Positions 1 through 7,815 of a stretch of DNA of 52,001 nucleotides are shown in pieces (positions within the stretch are counted from its first letter, which is position 1; each line of letters opens with the position of its first letter). The notes under the pieces were generated by a model. That model had not been told where the DNA came from. It ran no database searches and saw only the letters and a list, made by a program, of their open reading frames with translations. Both the position numbers and the translations under genes were made by a program. The DNA is taken from assembly GCA_017483305.1 (NCBI GenBank), contig JAFULC010000044.1, positions 75,865 to 127,865 on the forward strand. The letters are read 5' to 3'. Source of the DNA: Clostridia bacterium. Its GTDB lineage: Bacteria > Bacillota > Clostridia > Oscillospirales > CAG-272.

Positions 1-1
1 C

Positions 2-814
2 AAGCCCGACGTAGAGGATATGAGCGAGATCCGCGGCGATATCGAATTCAAAAACCTCACCTTCCGCTATCCCGACGGCGAGTTTGACGTGCTTCGCAAC
101 GTCAGCTTCTCGGTCAAGGCAGGCGAAAACGTGGGAATTATCGGACGCACGGGCTCGGGCAAGACCACCATCGTCGATCTTATCCTCCGCACCTACAACG
201 TGCCCGAGGGAACGGTATTCATCGACGGAAAGGACGTCAATTCGATCCCGATCAAGACCGTACGCGCAAGCGCGGCATACGTGCCGCAGGACAACTTCCT
301 GTTCAGTGACACCATAGAAAACAACATCAGCTTCGCCACAGACGGCGGCGATTTTGATCAGGTCGTGCACGCCGCCGAAATGGCAGACGTTCACAGCAAT
401 ATATCCGAATTTCCTCTGCAATATAAGAGCGTCCTCGGCGAGCGCGGCGTTACCGTCTCGGGCGGACAAAAGCAAAGGATCTCCATCGCCCGCGCTCTTA
501 TGAAAAACGCCCCCATCCTCATTCTCGACGACTCGGTCTCCGCGGTCGACGTCAAGACCGAAAAGGCAATACTCGGCAACCTCCGCGAGATCAGAGGCGG
601 CAAGACCACCCTTCTTATCGCTCACCGAGTAAGCACGATCGAGCAGATGGACAAAATAATCTTCGTCGAGGACGGCGAGATCGCCGCAGTCGGCAAATAC
701 GGCGAGCTTTACGAGACCTGCCCCGAATTCAAGAATCTTGTCGATCTCCAAAAGCTCGACGGCGAGGAAAACGAGAGCTCAAACGGCGAAAGCGAGGTGG
801 ACGTAAATGTATAA
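2..814 (+). CDS. ABC exporter half-transporter, C-terminal nucleotide-binding part (5' truncated)
   Basis: The open frame runs in from the window edge, so the membrane domain and real start lie upstream; the first in-frame ATG (20) is internal to the ATPase domain. What is visible is a complete exporter-type NBD: Walker A GRTGSGKTT, signature VSGGQKQR, Walker B ILILDD, H-loop IAHRVST. The residue after the Walker B aspartate is Asp instead of the catalytic Glu, the usual mark of the degenerate half of a heterodimeric exporter (TM287/288, BmrC/D type). A charged tail follows. Its stop overlaps the next half-transporter's start by 8 nt, so the two are translationally coupled and almost certainly form one multidrug or lipid-type exporter. 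The substrate cannot be told from sequence. Confidence 0.95.
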   Translation, partial: KPDVEDMSEIRGDIEFKNLTFRYPDGEFDVLRNVSFSVKAGENVGIIGRTGSGKTTIVDLILRTYNVPEGTVFIDGKDVNSIPIKTVRASAAYVPQDNFLFSDTIENNISFATDGGDFDQVVHAAEMADVHSNISEFPLQYKSVLGERGVTVSGGQKQRISIARALMKNAPILILDDSVSAVDVKTEKAILGNLREIRGGKTTLLIAHRVSTIEQMDKIIFVEDGEIAAVGKYGELYETCPEFKNLVDLQKLDGEENESSNGESEVDVNV

Positions 815-2696
815 TATTTATCCCATACTCATCGTCGGCGCAATAATCGGCGCATTCGCAACAATATTTATCATAGCCTTCGCCACAATGAAGGACAAAA
901 AGGAAGCTATCGGCTTTGAGCGCGATATGAAGGACTCGGTCATAATCAAGAGACTTCTGAAATACGCAAAGCCCTATTGGCCGCAATTCCTTTTGGTGCT
1001 CGTGCTTATGATCTTCTCGATCGCCCACGAGATAATATCTCCTCTTATTATGGGTGATCTCATCGAGATGGTCGGCGGCGGAAGCTTCGAGCTCTCCGAT
1101 CTGTATATTCGCATAATTGCCTATGCAACTATACTGATAGTTTCGCTGATAAGCACATATTTTCAGTCGATCATACTGCAAAAGACGGGACAGCGCATAG
1201 TCTCCAACATCCGTGAGGACCTTTTCGCACACATCGAGAGCCTTTCTCACGATCAGCTCAATAAGATCCCCGTCGGCACGCTGGTCACAAGAGTCACGAA
1301 CGACACCAACGCTATCTCGATAACCTTTACGAACATCTTAGTAAACCTTGTCAAAAACGTCTTCATCATCTTCGGTGTTCTCGGTGCGATGCTCCTGCTC
1401 AACTATATGCTGACGCTCGTAGTTCTCTGCTTCGTGCCCTTCGTCGTGCTCTTCACCGTGATCTTCCGTAAATTCTCGCGCCGCGCTCACCGTCAGGTAA
1501 AGGACGGCACGACCGACATCAATATCTTCCTCTCCGAAAACCTTTCGGGAATGAAAATCATTCAGATCTTCAACCGCGAGGAGCACAAAAAGGAAGAATT
1601 CCAGAAGAAAAACCGAAAGCTCGGCAAGGCAAAGATGGATCAGATGTTTGTCTTCGGTATATTCAGACCTATGGTCTATATGCTCTACATCTCCTCTATC
1701 CTGTGCCTGTTCTACTTCGGCGCAAGAGGCAAGCTCGAGGGCTGGGAATTTCTCGGTCAGGCGATAGAGGTCAACGTGATAGTTGCCTTCTATCAGTACA
1801 TCAATAAATTCTTCAACCCCATCCAGAACCTCGCCGAGCAGTTTAACCGTCTGCAAGCGACCTTCGCTTCCTCGGAAAAGATCTATAAAATATTTGACAT
1901 CGTACCCGAGGTAGTGGACGAGCCCGATGCTATCGAGCTTGACGTCGTCAAGGGTGACATCGAGTTCAGAAACGTATGGTTCTCCTACCTGCCTGACGAG
2001 TGGGTGCTCAAGGACGTGTCCTTCAAGGTCAACGCGGGCGACACCGTCGCCTTCGTCGGCTCGACCGGCTCGGGCAAGACCACCATCCTCTCTCTGATCT
2101 GCCGAAACTACGACATTCAGAAGGGCGAGATCCTCATCGACGGAATCAATATAAAGAAGATCAAAATAAGCTCCCTGCGCCGCCACTTCGGTCAGATGCT
2201 TCAGGATGTCTTCCTCTTTGCAGGTACGATCCGCTCCAATATCGCGCTCGGACTTGAAAACGTCACCGACAGCGAGATTGAGGCGGCGTGCAAGTACGTC
2301 AACGCTGACAGCTTCATAAACAAGCTCTCGGGAGGACTTGATGAGGTCGTAAGAGAGCGCGGAAACAACTTCTCAGCAGGTCAGCGACAGCTCATCAGCT
2401 TCGCCAGAACGATAATTCATAAGCCCTCCGTCATGATTCTTGATGAGGCGACCGCGAATATCGACACCGAGACCGAGGTGCTCATTCAGGATTCGCTCGA
2501 AAAGATGATGAACATCGGAACTATGCTTATGGTCGCTCACCGTCTTTCCACCATTCAGCACGCGGACAATATCATCGTGCTCTCTCACGGAAGGATTCTC
2601 GAGCAAGGAACTCATAACTCTCTGCTCCAAAATAAAGGTCATTATTACCGCCTCTACACCCTGCAATATCACAAGGAGCAGCTCGGCGGGAAATAA
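807..2696 (+). CDS. ABC exporter half-transporter, membrane and ATPase domains (heterodimer partner)
   Basis: A 629-residue full half-transporter. An extra N-terminal hydrophobic segment (about 5-27) precedes a six-helix exporter membrane domain (about 50-330) and an NBD (about 385-615). NBD motifs are Walker A GSTGSGKTT, Q-loop GQMLQD, signature FSAGQRQ, Walker B VMILDEATANID with the catalytic Glu present, and H-loop VAHRLST. The signature has SAGQ in place of SGGQ. Since each ATP site pairs Walker motifs of one subunit with the signature of the other, this change and the Asp substitution of the upstream partner fall in the same composite site, leaving one degenerate and one canonical site. 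It overlaps the preceding gene by 8 nt and a MATE gene follows after 3 nt, which suggests one efflux operon. Confidence 0.95.
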   Translation: MYNIYPILIVGAIIGAFATIFIIAFATMKDKKEAIGFERDMKDSVIIKRLLKYAKPYWPQFLLVLVLMIFSIAHEIISPLIMGDLIEMVGGGSFELSDLYIRIIAYATILIVSLISTYFQSIILQKTGQRIVSNIREDLFAHIESLSHDQLNKIPVGTLVTRVTNDTNAISITFTNILVNLVKNVFIIFGVLGAMLLLNYMLTLVVLCFVPFVVLFTVIFRKFSRRAHRQVKDGTTDINIFLSENLSGMKIIQIFNREEHKKEEFQKKNRKLGKAKMDQMFVFGIFRPMVYMLYISSILCLFYFGARGKLEGWEFLGQAIEVNVIVAFYQYINKFFNPIQNLAEQFNRLQATFASSEKIYKIFDIVPEVVDEPDAIELDVVKGDIEFRNVWFSYLPDEWVLKDVSFKVNAGDTVAFVGSTGSGKTTILSLICRNYDIQKGEILIDGINIKKIKISSLRRHFGQMLQDVFLFAGTIRSNIALGLENVTDSEIEAACKYVNADSFINKLSGGLDEVVRERGNNFSAGQRQLISFARTIIHKPSVMILDEATANIDTETEVLIQDSLEKMMNIGTMLMVAHRLSTIQHADNIIVLSHGRILEQGTHNSLLQNKGHYYRLYTLQYHKEQLGGK

Positions 2697-2699
2697 CTC

Positions 2700-4118
2700 A
2701 TGAATAAAATAAATGTAAATTCAAAGAAATTACCCCTTAACCTTTGGAGTAAGGGCTTCTGGAGGGCGGCGTTGGCACTTGCCCTGCCCATAGCCTTTCA
2801 GAATATGCTGGCATCCTCCTTCAGCCTGGTCGATACCTTAATGGTCAGTCAGCTTGGCACAATATCGCTGTCCTCGGTCAATATGGCAGGACAGTGGAGC
2901 TGGCTTTTCAGCATGGTCATCTTCGGAATCACGTCGGGAGCGTCGGTTTTCGCCTCTCAGTACTGGGGCGAGAAAAACGTCAGCGGAATACACAAGATCC
3001 AAGGAATATCGATCATCTCCGCGCTTTTCATCTCCCTTATATTTACCCTCGTGGCGCTGATAACGCCCGAGTGGGTGATCTCACTCTTCAACGATGACCC
3101 CGACGTAATAGCGACGGGCTCTGAATATCTGCGCTTCGCCTGCATCTCCTTCCCCGCGATCGCGCTTACTCAGGTGTTTGGCGCGATACTGCGCGCGGTC
3201 GAGCGTCCTATGCTGCCGACCTTTACCACGGGATTTTCCGCCGCACTGAACGCCTGCCTCAACTACCTGCTCATTTTCCCCGCAGGAATGGGTGTCAGGG
3301 GCGCGGCGATCGCCACGGCTATCTCGTCGTGGATCTCCCCATTGATCATCATCGCAGTATCCCTGATACAGAAGAACATCCTGATCGCGCCGCTTCGCGA
3401 GGTGTTCGCCTTTGACCGTAAAACCATCGGCCAATTTTTCAGAAAAGCGTCTCCCGTCATCGCAAACGAATCAATGTGGGGACTCGGCACCACGGTGTAT
3501 AACATGATATTCGCCAACATCGGATATGAGGAATACGCCGCCATCGCCATAGTAAAAACCTTTGAAAACTTCGCCTTCTGCTTTTTCATCGGAATCTGCA
3601 CCGCCTGCTGCGTTATGGTGGGTAAATCGGTCGGTGCGGGACAGATCAGAGAAGGCATCCGCGATTCAAAGCGATTTCTTATCATCATGCCCATCGTTTC
3701 GATCATTGTCGGTGCGATAATGATCTTAGCAAGAGATCCGCTGATCTCCTTGTTCAATATGGGCAACAATATCTCTCAGTACTCTCTGGACCTTGCTGGC
3801 AAGATCGTTATCATCGTCAGTGTCTGGTCGGCGGTGAGAAACATCCCCTATATCACCGTTGTAGGCATATTCCGATCGGGCGGAGACACCACGATGGGAA
3901 CGATCATAGAGCTTGTCGTTCTCTGGTGCTTCTCAGTGCCGATGACCTTCATAGCCGCAACCGTGTGGAAGCTTCCCTTCCTTGCGGTATATGCGATAAT
4001 GTATCTCTGCGAGGATATCCCAAAATCGATATTCTTCTTAATATATTGGCGCTCCGGCAAATGGATCCGTCCCGTCACCGAGGCAGGTGTAAAGGGACTG
4101 CAAGAATTTTCACAGTAA
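2700..4118 (+). CDS. MATE family efflux transporter
   Basis: A 472-residue protein with about twelve membrane segments in two related six-helix halves. The opening ALALPIAFQNMLASSFSLVDT, with LVDTLMVSQLG just after, is the characteristic first helix of MATE antiporters, which expel cationic compounds in exchange for Na+ or H+. There is no extra domain. It starts 3 nt after the ABC exporter stop and ends before a strong bidirectional terminator, so it is the last gene of a three-gene efflux operon. The family assignment is secure; substrate and coupling ion are unknown. Confidence 0.95.
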   Translation: MNKINVNSKKLPLNLWSKGFWRAALALALPIAFQNMLASSFSLVDTLMVSQLGTISLSSVNMAGQWSWLFSMVIFGITSGASVFASQYWGEKNVSGIHKIQGISIISALFISLIFTLVALITPEWVISLFNDDPDVIATGSEYLRFACISFPAIALTQVFGAILRAVERPMLPTFTTGFSAALNACLNYLLIFPAGMGVRGAAIATAISSWISPLIIIAVSLIQKNILIAPLREVFAFDRKTIGQFFRKASPVIANESMWGLGTTVYNMIFANIGYEEYAAIAIVKTFENFAFCFFIGICTACCVMVGKSVGAGQIREGIRDSKRFLIIMPIVSIIVGAIMILARDPLISLFNMGNNISQYSLDLAGKIVIIVSVWSAVRNIPYITVVGIFRSGGDTTMGTIIELVVLWCFSVPMTFIAATVWKLPFLAVYAIMYLCEDIPKSIFFLIYWRSGKWIRPVTEAGVKGLQEFSQ

Positions 4119-4127
4119 AAATCAAAA

Positions 4128-4160
4128 GAGGCAAGCCTTGTGGCTTGCCTCTTTCTTTTT
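4128..4160. terminator. Bidirectional rho-independent terminator
   Basis: A 10-bp perfect stem (GAGGCAAGCC / GGCTTGCCTC) with a TTGT loop is followed by a T-rich run on the plus strand and preceded by an A-rich run. It sits between the convergent MATE gene and the ABC permease gene and can serve both. Confidence 0.9.
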
Positions 4161-4169
4161 ATAAACAGA

Positions 4170-5213
4170 TCAAAACATCGCTCCGAGTATCATTGCGATC
4201 ACTCCGCAGCCCGTGCAGATAAGATCGCTTGCCTTGAGCTTGAAGCTTCGGCGGTAGACGATATATCCGATCACCATCGCAATAAGGATCAGAACAGTCA
4301 TAAAATCAAGTGAATCGAACATCGTAAGAAGCGAATAGCCGTAAAGCGGAATAAGCAGCTTGTATCCAAATATCGAGCTCGAGATCTCGCCCGCCTTCTC
4401 CGCGCCCTTCTTGACGAAGGCGACAACGTAGCCAACCGCCGATGCGATTCCGATAGCTCCCCACACGAAGAACATATACATCTGCGATATATATCTGTCA
4501 GCATACATTGCCGAACCATGATAATTGTAATCAACCACATCCTTATTGACCTCGATAAGATCCTGGAATATCACGGTCAGATTATTAATAGGCGCGTAAG
4601 CAATTCCCCATCCGCTAAGATCAGACACAGCGCCCCAGCCCTTTGCTGAGAAATAGGGTCTCAATATCTGTCCCGTAATCGCCAGAGAGACGATGGCAAG
4701 GACAAACATCCATAAAATGCAGATCACTACTCCGTCCGCGACAGTGTTCGCCTGACCGAAAATGAAGCTGAAGAAGGAATACATCACAAATCCGAGCAGG
4801 ATCGAGAACAAATAGTACAGAGGCATGTATCCAAGAGCGAAATAGTCGGTATTCGCCGCAAGATAGCCGTACGCGATGAAAAAAGTCACCGAATAAATAA
4901 CCAAAACCTGAATAAATCCGCTCAAAAAGTGAACCGCAGCCATTTTCCAGCGCTTGAGCGGGAAGAAATAGAGGGTGTCAAGATTTCTGCGGTTTTTAAA
5001 GCACGTTGTCTCAAGAATCGGGATCAGTGTGCAGATTATTCCGAGAACTGTCGCGAGAATATAAAGTCCGGTCGAGCTATATTCCACCGCCACACGATCG
5101 ATACAATCCGATATGGTGTTTTGAGTGATCACGACCGCAATAATTGTGAAAATGACCGTCCTTAAGGCTGAATTTTCAAGTCTGTATAAAAGATACCGTC
5201 CAAAAGTCTTCAT
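4170..5213 (-). CDS. ABC-2 type transporter permease, GntR-linked
   Basis: A 347-residue polytopic membrane protein with roughly eight to nine hydrophobic segments and no soluble domain. I do not recognise a named family beyond the ABC-2/YtrC-like permeases. Its start overlaps the stop of the upstream ABC ATPase by 4 nt, and that ATPase is itself coupled to a YtrA-type GntR regulator. This three-gene layout is typical of ytr-like exporters that answer cell-envelope stress or antimicrobial peptides. The role as the membrane partner of this ATPase is inferred from the context. Confidence 0.85.
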   Translation of the reverse strand: MKTFGRYLLYRLENSALRTVIFTIIAVVITQNTISDCIDRVAVEYSSTGLYILATVLGIICTLIPILETTCFKNRRNLDTLYFFPLKRWKMAAVHFLSGFIQVLVIYSVTFFIAYGYLAANTDYFALGYMPLYYLFSILLGFVMYSFFSFIFGQANTVADGVVICILWMFVLAIVSLAITGQILRPYFSAKGWGAVSDLSGWGIAYAPINNLTVIFQDLIEVNKDVVDYNYHGSAMYADRYISQMYMFFVWGAIGIASAVGYVVAFVKKGAEKAGEISSSIFGYKLLIPLYGYSLLTMFDSLDFMTVLILIAMVIGYIVYRRSFKLKASDLICTGCGVIAMILGAMF

Positions 5214-6091
5214 TTCAGATACCCCCTTCCCTCGACCTCGTGTATAAACATTTCCTCAAAGTCCATCGGCATCTGCTCGATGACCGCAGGATTCAAGGCT
5301 TCAAGCATCGATTTCATCTGCGCCTGCTGTCCCTCGAGCACAATGCGGACAAACCGTCCGTTTCTCTCAAGCGAAACCACGGGAAGCGATGCAAACGTAG
5401 CATCGGAGATCTCATTTACAAAGGCAAGCTGGAACTTGCAGAAGCGGTCGACCCGCTCGGCAATATCTCCCGACGATGCAACGGTCATCTTATCGATAAG
5501 CGCATAGCAGTCGCAGAAATCCTCAAGCTCGCGCAGCGAGTGGCTCGAGATGATAACGCCGGTTCCGTCCTCCTCGACCGCCTTGTTTATCGCCTTCTTG
5601 AAGGCAAGTCGCGCCAGAGGGTCAAGACCGTCAAAAGCTTCGTCGAGCAAAAGATATTTGGGTCTCACCGCAAGCGCCAACGCCACGTAAAGCTGTCGTC
5701 TCATGCCCTTTGAAAAGTTGCGTATCGGCTTCTTTTCGTCAAGCCCGAATTCGCTCATATACAGATCGAAGACTCTGTAATCTATCTTAGGATAAAAGAC
5801 CTTATACATCTGATAAAGGCTTCTGCCCGTGGTGTGAATCGTATAGTAAGGGTCATCCGGCAAAAAGAAGATCTTTTCTCTTGCCTTCTCCTCACTCAAG
5901 CGCTCGCCGTCGCAGCTTATATCGCCTGCGGTAGCTGTATAAACTCCCGAGATGAGTCGCAGAAGCGTGGTCTTTCCTGCGCCGTTTATACCGACAAGCC
6001 CCATAACACTTCCCTCGCCAAGCGAGAGATTTACGTTTTCAAGTATCTTTTTCTGACCGATGAAATGGGTCAGGTTTTTAATCTCTAACAT
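5210..6091 (-). CDS. ABC transporter ATP-binding protein (YtrB-like)
   Basis: A 293-residue stand-alone ATPase. Motifs are Walker A GINGAGKTT, signature NFSKGMRRQ, Walker B YLLLDEAFDGLD and a switch His in ISSHSLRELE; the C-terminal ~80 residues are an accessory domain of the kind seen in ABC-2 ATPases. I chose the ATG at 6091 (MLEIKNLTHF) because GAGGAGG lies about 10 nt upstream; an upstream in-frame codon adds eight non-conserved residues. The chosen ATG lies inside the last codons of the GntR gene and the 3' end overlaps the permease by 4 nt, so all three genes are translationally coupled. Confidence 0.93.
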   Translation of the reverse strand: MLEIKNLTHFIGQKKILENVNLSLGEGSVMGLVGINGAGKTTLLRLISGVYTATAGDISCDGERLSEEKAREKIFFLPDDPYYTIHTTGRSLYQMYKVFYPKIDYRVFDLYMSEFGLDEKKPIRNFSKGMRRQLYVALALAVRPKYLLLDEAFDGLDPLARLAFKKAINKAVEEDGTGVIISSHSLRELEDFCDCYALIDKMTVASSGDIAERVDRFCKFQLAFVNEISDATFASLPVVSLERNGRFVRIVLEGQQAQMKSMLEALNPAVIEQMPMDFEEMFIHEVEGRGYLK

Positions 6092-6432
6092 TCGCCGTAC
6101 ACCTCCTCTATCCAATCAATCAGCGTTTGTTTTTCAATGCCCATATCGCGAAGCGCCGCTATCACCGCTCTCTTGTCGGGCTGATCTACGACCTTCTCTT
6201 TTCCATACGTGACAAAGGCTCCCTTCTTCGGCAACGCGCAAATAAATCCGTCCCTCTCAAGCGTTGCATAGGCTCTTGCTATCGTGTTTGGGTTTACGCC
6301 AAGCTCGCCCGCCGCATCTCTGACCGAGGGTAGCTTATCGCCGTTTTTATAGACTCCAAGCCGTATATATTCCTTAAAGCGTTCGGCTATTTCGAGATAA
6401 ACGTCCTGCTTTCCCGAAAAATTCAGCTGCAT
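6085..6432 (-). CDS. GntR family transcriptional regulator, YtrA subfamily
   Basis: A 115-residue protein: an N-terminal winged helix (VYLEIAERFKEYI; the recognition region includes GVNPNTIARAYATLERDG and is followed by the wing KKGAFVTYG), then a short helical tail. The lack of a ligand domain and the length of about 115-130 residues are typical of the YtrA subgroup, which usually represses its own operon with ABC genes. The ATG at 6432 is preceded by GGAGGA; a longer reading frame upstream runs through the promoter and is not credible. It heads the gntR-ATPase-permease operon behind a consensus sigma-A promoter with 9-bp direct repeats, the likely operator region. Confidence 0.93.
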   Translation of the reverse strand: MQLNFSGKQDVYLEIAERFKEYIRLGVYKNGDKLPSVRDAAGELGVNPNTIARAYATLERDGFICALPKKGAFVTYGKEKVVDQPDKRAVIAALRDMGIEKQTLIDWIEEVYGEC

Positions 6433-6465
6433 TTTTAGTCCTCCTTCCTCTTGTTTTTTGTGTAT

Positions 6466-6501
6466 CTGTATTATCTGTATTATCTGTTTCAACTGTATTA
6501 T
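6466..6501 (-). repeat. Four 9-bp direct repeats at the gntR promoter (candidate operator)
   Basis: On the minus strand the unit ATAATACAG occurs three times with exact 9-bp spacing, plus one degenerate unit (TTGAAACAG) in second place. The first unit contains most of the -10 box, so a bound repressor would block polymerase. Direct 9-bp spacing is unusual for GntR proteins, which usually bind dyads. Confidence 0.7.
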
Positions 6502-6525
6502 AGCATAGTGAATATTCATTGTCAA
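6497..6525 (-). promoter_or_regulatory. Sigma-A promoter of the gntR-ABC operon
   Basis: Perfect consensus hexamers: TTGACA, a 17-bp spacer, then TATAAT, reading leftwards. The -10 is itself part of the first of the 9-bp direct repeats that continue into the leader. Confidence 0.92.
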
Positions 6526-6565
6526 GTGCTTTTTGAAAAAAACATGAAAAATAAGGGATTTAAGC

Positions 6566-6599
6566 AAAAAAACACCCGCCGAGGTGATCTCGGCGGGTG
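6566..6599 (-). terminator. Rho-independent terminator of the secreted Ig-like gene
   Basis: An 11-bp perfect stem (CACCCGCCGAG / CTCGGCGGGTG) with a 5-nt loop, followed on the minus strand by seven T. It lies about 90 nt past the stop of the 6691-7791 gene. Confidence 0.9.
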
Positions 6600-6690
6600 A
6601 ATATTCATTTTGTTATTCATTTGATGCTGCTGCACAGATAGCTGCTTTTCCTCGATTTTAGCGGAATTTGCTTTCTTGCGGCTCATTTTT

Positions 6691-7791
6691 TCAACCGAGC
6701 TGATCAAGCGAGGCAACGACGACCACCTTCACGGTCTTTTCTGCCTTGTTTCCGGTCGAGTCGGTGGCAGTTATCGTGAGGGTATGCTCACCCTCGGCAA
6801 GTCTGCCTCGGTTGTCGAGCGCGCCCTCCGACCACTCGAAAATCGTCTCGAGCTCGCCGTCGACGTCATCGGTCGCAGAAATATCAAGCAGACATCTCGT
6901 ACCGACCAGCACGCTGACTGTATCCGTGCTCCAAGCTATCTCGGGAGCGGCAGTGTCCTTTTTGCCTACGTTGACGGTAAGCGTGATCTCGGAGGAGTTG
7001 CCAGCAGTGTCAGTTGCCTTTACAGTGCAGGTGTGCTGTCCCTCAACAAGCAATCCGTCAGCGTCAAGCGCACCCTCCGACCAGATATACTCGGGGGTAA
7101 TGGCTCTTTCCTCATACTCATCCCAAGCGGTAAGATCAAGCTCAAGAGTCTTTCCCTCTGTGGTATCAACGGCAGTCGAGCCGTTATATGTAATCACGGG
7201 AGCGGCGGTGTCCACCGACTTCATATTGAAGGTGATGCTGTCGATATAAACCGTAGTGGCCTCGTTGTCTGTAAATCGGAAGCCGAAGTTGACGGGCTTG
7301 AAATATCCGTTCTCGTCGGCAAAGCAAGCCATGCCCTCGGACTTCAATATATTCTCTCCGTCCTTGGTGAGTGTGATCTCGATCCACTGCTCGGTTACCG
7401 TCGGTGCGAATCGGGTGATCCAGGAATAGCCCGCATCGTCGGTGATGCGAATCTCCTTGACGTTAGCCGTGCAATAGACTCTGAACGTGATCGATTCGAT
7501 CGCGTTGACCACGATCTTTTGATTATTCAGATCAAGCGTGATTCCCGTCGCCGCGACATTTGTCAGTGCAAGAACGTAACCCGAATATCCTTCGGGAGCT
7601 CCCGACGCTGCCGCCTCTTCGGCAGTCATCATATTAAAGACGTTAGCTTTCATGCAAGCAACCCCCTCGATCTCTTCGCCGTAGGGGATCTCGTCCTTAC
7701 CTACTCCGTCCTCCATAGTTGCGGCAAATGCCGAAACCGACGAAAGTAAAAGAGAGAGCACGAGAACCAAAATAATAAGTATTTTTTTCAT
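6691..7791 (-). CDS. Secreted protein with jelly-roll-like region and two Ig-like domains
   Basis: A 366-residue exported protein. An N-terminal signal peptide (about 1-23, MKKILIILVLVLSLLL, cleavage near AFA-A) is followed by about 170 residues rich in beta strands (SITFRVYCTANVKEIRITDD, VYIDSITFNMKS), which look like a carbohydrate-binding jelly-roll. Then come two tandem bacterial Ig/HYR-like domains, each opening with DTAAP, containing WSEGALD and ending with T-D-T/S-x-GN. There is no sortase motif or membrane anchor at the C-terminus, so it is probably released or held by binding glycan. It lies 24 nt downstream of the exported phosphatase-like lipoprotein and before a terminator. Domain assignment is from pattern only; no enzyme activity is suggested. 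Confidence 0.88.
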   Translation of the reverse strand: MKKILIILVLVLSLLLSSVSAFAATMEDGVGKDEIPYGEEIEGVACMKANVFNMMTAEEAAASGAPEGYSGYVLALTNVAATGITLDLNNQKIVVNAIESITFRVYCTANVKEIRITDDAGYSWITRFAPTVTEQWIEITLTKDGENILKSEGMACFADENGYFKPVNFGFRFTDNEATTVYIDSITFNMKSVDTAAPVITYNGSTAVDTTEGKTLELDLTAWDEYEERAITPEYIWSEGALDADGLLVEGQHTCTVKATDTAGNSSEITLTVNVGKKDTAAPEIAWSTDTVSVLVGTRCLLDISATDDVDGELETIFEWSEGALDNRGRLAEGEHTLTITATDSTGNKAEKTVKVVVVASLDQLG

Positions 7792-7815
7792 ACCGTTTCA
7801 CCTCATCTTATGTGC

